Below, piece after piece: positions 24,868 through 28,928 of a stretch of DNA of 28,928 nucleotides (the first letter of the stretch is position 1; each line of letters begins with the position of its first letter). A model generated the notes under the pieces. The model saw nothing but the letters and a program-made list of their open reading frames with translations, was not told where the DNA came from and did not search any database. The position numbers and the translations under genes are program-made. This DNA is from DASPLX01 sp035627375 (GTDB lineage Bacteria; Pseudomonadota; Gammaproteobacteria; Burkholderiales; Burkholderiaceae_D), in contig DASPLX010000089.1 in NCBI GenBank assembly GCA_035627375.1, forward strand, positions 1 to 28,928, read 5' to 3'.

Positions 24868-24897
24868 TATAACTGAAATCCTTGCCGAATCCCAGAC

Positions 24898-25695
24898 ATG
24901 TCCCGAATTCAATCCGTCTTGTCCGCGCTTGCAGCGCAAAATCGAAAGGGCTTGATTCCTTTCATCACCGCCGGCGACCCGGCTCCCGAACTCACCGTGC
25001 CGTTGATGCATGCCCTGGTGGCCGGCGGCGCCGATATCCTCGAACTCGGGGTGCCGTTCTCCGATCCGATGGCCGATGGTCCCGTGATCCAGCGTGCTTC
25101 CGACCGCGCATTGGCGCAAGGCGTCACGTTGCAACGGGTGTTGCAATTCGTTCGCGAGTTCCGCGCCACCAATTCGGCCACGCCGGTCGTCTTGATGGGC
25201 TATGCCAATCCGATCGAGCGCATGGGGCTTTGTGCCTTCATCCATGCGGCGCGCGAAGCCGGCGTGGATGGTGTGCTGGTGGTGGATTATCCGCCCGAGG
25301 AATGCGAGGAATTCGCGGCGGCATTGAAAGAAGCGGCCCTGGATCCGATTTTCCTGCTGGCGCCGACCTCGACCGAGGAACGGATCGAACAACTCGGCAA
25401 GATTGCCAGCGGCTATGTATATTACGTATCGCTCAAGGGAGTGACCGGGGCCGGCCACCTCGATCTCGACGCCGTCGCCGCCATGATTCCGAAGATCAAG
25501 AAACATGTGAAAGTGCCGGTCGGGGTCGGTTTCGGGATCCGCGACGGGGCGACCGCCAAGGCGATCGCCTCGGTTTCGGACGCCGTCGTGATCGGCAGCC
25601 GCATCATCCAGGAACTGGAAAACACACCGCGCGAGCAAGCCGTCGCGGCGGTGCAAAGCTTGTTGTCCGGTATTAGAAAGGCATTGGATGGCTGA
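24898..25695 (+). CDS. trpA: Tryptophan synthase alpha chain
   Basis: 265 residues, TIM barrel. It cleaves indole-3-glycerol phosphate to indole, which passes to TrpB. The two catalytic residues fall exactly at the classical numbers, Glu49 (ILELGVPFSDP) and Asp60 (MADGP). Other marks are FITAGDP (22-28), YYVSLKGVTGA and GFGIRD, which bind the substrate phosphate. The ATG at 24898 (MSRIQSVLSAL) gives the normal N-terminus; no strong ribosome site is visible. It ends the truA-trpF-trpB-trpA group. The other trp genes are not in this window. Confidence 0.97.
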   Translation: MSRIQSVLSALAAQNRKGLIPFITAGDPAPELTVPLMHALVAGGADILELGVPFSDPMADGPVIQRASDRALAQGVTLQRVLQFVREFRATNSATPVVLMGYANPIERMGLCAFIHAAREAGVDGVLVVDYPPEECEEFAAALKEAALDPIFLLAPTSTEERIEQLGKIASGYVYYVSLKGVTGAGHLDLDAVAAMIPKIKKHVKVPVGVGFGIRDGATAKAIASVSDAVVIGSRIIQELENTPREQAVAAVQSLLSGIRKALDG

Positions 25696-25752
25696 TTTTG
25701 GATGCAGATGAACTCAAATTGCATAAGTTTGAAATAATGGTAACATCTGATT

Positions 25753-25777
25753 CCGGTTCGTGATTGCGGACCGGTCT
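25753..25777 (+). terminator. Possible terminator of the trp group
   Basis: Nine-base stem CCGGTTCGT (25753-25761) with GCGGACCGG (25766-25774), including two G-U pairs, and a four-base loop GATT. The following T tract is poor (TCTTT). It sits between trpA and the accD promoter, where a stop signal would be expected. Confidence 0.45.
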
Positions 25778-25806
25778 TTGGCACATTTGGCTGCAGCAGG
25801 TACAAT
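25778..25806 (+). promoter_or_regulatory. Sigma-70 promoter of accD
   Basis: TTGGCA (25778-25783) and TACAAT (25801-25806) with an ideal 17-base spacer; each hexamer differs from consensus at one base. Predicted transcription start near 25813, about 23 bases before the accD ATG. This is the best promoter in the window. Confidence 0.78.
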
Positions 25807-25835
25807 GCCGCAACAAAAAATTCAGTGAGGTCACC

Positions 25836-26708
25836 ATGAGTTGGCTAGAAAAGCTGCTTCCTCCGCGTATCCAGCGTTCCGAGACGGCACAACGCAAATC
25901 GGTTCCGGAAGGCCTATGGGTGAAGTGCCCTTCCTGCGAAGCCGTCCTGTATCGCAGCGATCTGGAGGCGAATATCCATGTCTGCCCGAAATGCGATCAT
26001 CATTTGCGCATCCGCGCACGCGAGCGCCTCGACGCGTTGCTCGATGCCGGCGGACGTTATGAAATCGGCCAGGAAATCTTGCCGGTCGATACCCTGAAAT
26101 TCAAGGACAGCAAGAAATATCCGGATCGCCTCAAGGATGCGCTCGAAGCCACCGGAGAGACCGATGCGCTGGTGGTCATGGGCGGCGCGATCATGAGCCT
26201 GCCGGTCGTCGTTGCGTGTTTCGAATTCGAATTCATGGGCGGCTCGATGGGCTCGGTAGTCGGCGAGCGCTTCGCACGCGGCGCGCAGACGGCGCTGGAG
26301 CAAAAAGTGCCGTTCATCTGCTTCACCGCCACCGGCGGCGCGCGCATGCAGGAAGGCTTGCTGTCGTTGATGCAAATGGCGAAGACGACCTCGATGCTGA
26401 CCAAATTATCCGAGAAGAAGCTGCCCTTCATCTCGGTGCTGACCGATCCGACCATGGGCGGCGTGTCCGCGTCGTTCGCCTTCATGGGCGACGTCGTGAT
26501 CGCCGAGCCGAAGGCCTTGATCGGCTTTGCCGGCCCGCGCGTGATCGAGAATACGGTGCGCGAGAAATTGCCGGAAGGCTTCCAGCGTTCGGAATTCCTG
26601 CTGCAGAAGGGGGCGGTCGACATGATCGTCGACCGCCGCAAGATGCGCGAGGAAATCGCGCGCCTGCTCGCCTTGCTGCAGGACCAGCCGGCGGAAGTGC
26701 TGGCCTGA
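25836..26708 (+). CDS. accD: Acetyl-CoA carboxylase carboxyltransferase beta subunit
   Basis: 290 residues. With AccA it transfers carboxyl from biotin to acetyl-CoA, making malonyl-CoA for fatty acids. The N-terminal zinc ribbon is intact: C31, C34, C50 and C53 in CPSC and CPKC. The crotonase-type core has FEFEFMGGSMGSVVGERFARG, TATGGARMQEG, DPTMGGVSASFA and FAGPRVIE, all matching the family. The ATG at 25836 (MSWLEKLLPP) is preceded by GTGAGG; the frame is open earlier, but only across the promoter. It has its own promoter and terminator, so it is probably monocistronic although it sits between trpA and folC. In E. coli accD is likewise next to folC and dedD. Confidence 0.97.
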   Translation: MSWLEKLLPPRIQRSETAQRKSVPEGLWVKCPSCEAVLYRSDLEANIHVCPKCDHHLRIRARERLDALLDAGGRYEIGQEILPVDTLKFKDSKKYPDRLKDALEATGETDALVVMGGAIMSLPVVVACFEFEFMGGSMGSVVGERFARGAQTALEQKVPFICFTATGGARMQEGLLSLMQMAKTTSMLTKLSEKKLPFISVLTDPTMGGVSASFAFMGDVVIAEPKALIGFAGPRVIENTVREKLPEGFQRSEFLLQKGAVDMIVDRRKMREEIARLLALLQDQPAEVLA

Positions 26709-26727
26709 TCGCATCGTTTCGTACGAC

Positions 26728-26758
26728 AACCCGGACCGCATTGCCGTCCGGGTTTTTT
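26728..26758 (+). terminator. Rho-independent terminator after accD
   Basis: Perfect nine-base stem AACCCGGAC (26728-26736) with GTCCGGGTT (26746-26754), nine-base loop, T run to 26758. It begins 20 bases after the accD stop codon. Confidence 0.9.
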
Positions 26759-26824
26759 GTTCCGTACCGCGTCCCCATATATCGACGGCGTCGTATTCCG
26801 TTTTCAAGCTGTTTTCGTTTCGCC

Positions 26825-28123
26825 ATGCAAACTCTCCCCACCACGCTCGACGCCTGGCTTTCGCTGCTCGAGGCGCGTCATGCCAAGGCTATCGACATGG
26901 GCCTGGATCGCGTCAAGGCGGTCAAGGAACGCCTTGGCCTGAGATTCGATTGTCCGGTCATCATGGTGGCCGGCACCAACGGCAAGGGGTCGACCTGCGC
27001 AATGCTGGAGTCGGTCCTGCTGCAGGCCGGTTATCGCGTCGGGCTCTACATCAAGCCGCACTTCTTGCGTTTCAACGAGCGCGTCCGCATCGGCGGCGAG
27101 ATGGCGTCCGATGAGGCGCTGATCGCCAATTTCGAGGCGGTGGAAGCCGCGCGCGGCGAGGTGTCGCTGACTTATTTCGAATTCACGACGTTGGCGATCA
27201 TGCGGCTCTTATCGCAGGCGAATCTCGATGTCGTGATTCTCGAAGTCGGCCTCGGCGGGCGGCTCGACGCCGTCAACGTGATCGATGCCGATGTCTCCAT
27301 CGTGACCAATGTCGATATCGACCATACCGAATATCTCGGCGATACGCGCGAGAAAATCGGATTCGAGAAGGCAGGCATCTTCCGCACCGGGAAGACGGCG
27401 ATCTGCAGCGACCCGATACCGCCGCAATCCCTGATCGACCATGCCGTGGAAATCGGCGCCGACCTATGGCTGTTCGGCCGCGATTTCAATTATTCCGGCG
27501 ACAAGCAGCAATGGAATTACGGCGGCCGTACGATGCGCCGTAATTCGCTCGGTTACCCGAGCCTGCGCGGCGCGAACCAGCTGCTGAATGCCTGCGCAGT
27601 CCTTGCCGCCCTGGAAAGCCTGCGCGACCGGCTGCCGGTTAGCGCACAGGAAGCGCGCAACGGGCTCGTCATGGTTGAATTGCCGGGACGCTTCCAGGTA
27701 TTGCCGGGGCGCCCTTCGGTGATCCTCGATGTCGCGCATAATCCGCATGCGGCCGCGACGCTCGCCCAGAACCTCGCCAACATGGGCTTCCACCGTTATA
27801 CCTTCGCGGTATTCGGTTCCATGCATGACAAGGATATCGACGGCGTGATCGCGCAGTTGAAGGATCATGTCGATCATTGGTGCGTCACCGATTTGCCGCT
27901 GCCGCGCGCCGCATCGGCCGATTACCTGAGGGAGCGGCTCGCCGCCGCCGGCATTGCATTCAGCGCTGAACCGGGCGCCGAAAGAAGCATCCAAGTCTTT
28001 CCTTCTCCTGCGGAAGCTTTCGCAAATGCAATGAGTCGAGCAGGCGAGAATGATAGAATTGCGGTTTTCGGATCCTTCCTCACCGTTGCCGGCGTCATGG
28101 CCGCGCGAAATCAAGGCAACTGA
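26825..28123 (+). CDS. folC: Dihydrofolate synthase / folylpolyglutamate synthase
   Basis: 432 residues. It adds glutamate to dihydropteroate and lengthens the polyglutamate tail of folates, using ATP. Signatures of the Mur-ligase-like family: the P-loop GTNGKGST (50-57), GLGGRLDAVN (142-151), the TNVDIDHTEYLG stretch, K182 in EKAGIFR (the usual carbamylated lysine) and DVAHNPHA (302-309) in the C-terminal domain. The open frame runs far upstream through accD, but the ATG at 26825 (MQTLPTTLDAWL) is the family start and follows the accD terminator. No ribosome site is clear. dedD begins 65 bases downstream, so the two are probably co-transcribed. Confidence 0.96.
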   Translation: MQTLPTTLDAWLSLLEARHAKAIDMGLDRVKAVKERLGLRFDCPVIMVAGTNGKGSTCAMLESVLLQAGYRVGLYIKPHFLRFNERVRIGGEMASDEALIANFEAVEAARGEVSLTYFEFTTLAIMRLLSQANLDVVILEVGLGGRLDAVNVIDADVSIVTNVDIDHTEYLGDTREKIGFEKAGIFRTGKTAICSDPIPPQSLIDHAVEIGADLWLFGRDFNYSGDKQQWNYGGRTMRRNSLGYPSLRGANQLLNACAVLAALESLRDRLPVSAQEARNGLVMVELPGRFQVLPGRPSVILDVAHNPHAAATLAQNLANMGFHRYTFAVFGSMHDKDIDGVIAQLKDHVDHWCVTDLPLPRAASADYLRERLAAAGIAFSAEPGAERSIQVFPSPAEAFANAMSRAGENDRIAVFGSFLTVAGVMAARNQGN

Positions 28124-28188
28124 GGAAGCCTGCTGCGGCGGGCAAACGGAAACCACCGATCTCTCCGACGATTTTCAACAGTTTTCGC

Positions 28189-28928
28189 ATGGGCTTGTTC
28201 TCGTTTCTCCGCAAAAACAAGCAAGAAGCTTCCGCCGGCGACAGCGAGTTTTACTCGCGCGCCGAGGAAGAGTCCGGCTCGGCGCGCAGCCGCAGACGGC
28301 GTAAGCAGGGCAAGACCGCCGAAGCGGCCGATCCGATCCTGCCGGAAAAGAAGCGCGCCCGTCGCCGCCTGGTCGGCGCCCTGGCCTTGGTGCTCGCGGC
28401 GGTGATCGGTTTGCCGATGATCCTCGATTCCGAGCCGAAGCCGGTCGCCGACGACATCTCGATCCAGATTCCATCCAAGGACAAGCCTTTGCCTCCGGCA
28501 CCTGCCGCGCCCTCGGCGGCGCCGGGCGCCGCATCCGCGGCGCTCGACAAGAAAGAGGAAGTCGTCGAGATACCGCCGCCCGTTGCTACCGCACCGGCGC
28601 AGGACGAAGCGGCACCGGCGACCGAGGATGGCAAAGCCGCCATCGCCGGGCAGCCGGCCGAGGCTCCCAAAACCGCGGCCGTCGACAAGAGCGCCGCGCC
28701 CGCGCCGGCCCAGGACGGCGCCAAGGCCGATGTCAAACGCGAGCCGGGAAGCAAGGCCGAGGCGGCGGAAAAGCCGAATGACTCGCGCGCCGTCGCCATC
28801 CTCGAAGGCAAGGCCGATGCCAATCCTGCCAAGGCCGCGACGGACAAGAAATCCGAGAAGATCGTGCTTCAGGTCGGCGCTTTCGCCACCCAGGAAAAGA
28901 TCGACGAGGTGCGCAACAAGTTGAAGAA
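28189..28928 (+). CDS. dedD: DedD-like SPOR-domain cell-division protein (cut by window edge)
   Basis: The first 246 codons are visible and the frame is still open at the end of the window. Residues 1-60 are charged and cytoplasmic (MGLFSFLRKN, then RSRRRRK), 61-79 form one membrane segment, and about 80-222 are a long Ala/Pro/Lys-rich periplasmic linker. From about 225, IVLQVGAFATQEKIDEVRNK begins a SPOR domain, which binds denuded peptidoglycan at the division septum. This matches DedD, a non-essential division protein. Location after accD and folC is also as in E. coli. The start lacks a clear ribosome site, but the N-terminus is the family type. The C-terminal part of the SPOR domain is not visible. 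Confidence 0.9.
   Translation, partial: MGLFSFLRKNKQEASAGDSEFYSRAEEESGSARSRRRRKQGKTAEAADPILPEKKRARRRLVGALALVLAAVIGLPMILDSEPKPVADDISIQIPSKDKPLPPAPAAPSAAPGAASAALDKKEEVVEIPPPVATAPAQDEAAPATEDGKAAIAGQPAEAPKTAAVDKSAAPAPAQDGAKADVKREPGSKAEAAEKPNDSRAVAILEGKADANPAKAATDKKSEKIVLQVGAFATQEKIDEVRNKLK

Noticed and set aside
28054..28059. TAGAAT as a -10 element for dedD inside folC
   Set aside because: A good hexamer, but no matching -35 element at the proper distance (28031-28036 reads ATGAGT), and co-transcription with folC is simpler.
1..28928. Mobile element, prophage, CRISPR or toxin-antitoxin island
   Set aside because: No transposase, integrase, spaced repeat array, tRNA-associated boundary or abrupt change in codon style was seen; nearly all genes are conserved core genes.

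Overview
The window is GC-rich chromosomal DNA densely packed with genes. The gene content and order (leuC, entericidin-type lipoprotein, leuD, leuB, asd, fimV, truA, trpF, trpB, trpA, accD, folC, dedD) are characteristic of Betaproteobacteria, order Burkholderiales. The protein sequences look most like family Oxalobacteraceae (Herbaspirillum/Herminiimonas/Massilia type). The family placement is inferred from remembered synteny and protein style, not from a search; I cannot name the genus.

Layout. Positions 1-1512 (minus strand): the start of an alpha/beta hydrolase cut by the window edge, preceded by metY, an O-acetylhomoserine sulfhydrylase. Positions 1685-5199 (plus): a small two-CBS-domain protein with a strong terminator, an FAD-dependent amine-oxidase-like protein, and a lysophospholipid transporter fused to a PlsC-type acyltransferase. 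Positions 5203-10758 (minus): a two-gene signalling operon, in which a receiver-DUF3369-degenerate GGDEF-EAL response regulator is followed by a very large sensor kinase with HAMP, three PAS domains and one GAF. Positions 11017-14172 (plus): aroC, an MFS transporter and a lipoprotein M48 protease, probably one transcript, ending in a clear terminator. Positions 14321-18813 (plus): leuC, a 40-residue entericidin-like lipoprotein, leuD, leuB and asd, covering leucine and aspartate-family biosynthesis, then a terminator. Positions 19047-21893: fimV, with its own terminator. Positions 21975-25695: truA, trpF, trpB and trpA, with truA and trpF overlapping by 4 bases. Positions 25836-26708: accD with a near-consensus sigma-70 promoter and a terminator. 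Positions 26825-28928: folC and the start of a DedD-type SPOR protein that runs off the edge.

Most of the window is core metabolism: methionine, chorismate, leucine, lysine/threonine/methionine precursors, tryptophan, malonyl-CoA and folate. The accessory or regulatory parts are the kinase/EAL regulator pair, which probably lowers c-di-GMP in response to an unknown signal, the transporter-acyltransferase fusion, the MFS-protease pair and the small lipoprotein inside the leu operon. I saw no tRNA, rRNA, CRISPR array, insertion sequence, integrase or phage gene. No stretch over 300 bases lacks a gene; the longest gene-free stretches are 10759-11016 and 18814-19046.

I found no convincing undescribed multi-gene system. 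The most worthwhile leads are the signalling pair with its degenerate GGDEF motif, the embedded small lipoprotein, the three-base convergent gene junction at 5200-5202, and a few unexplained intergenic hairpins and repeats.
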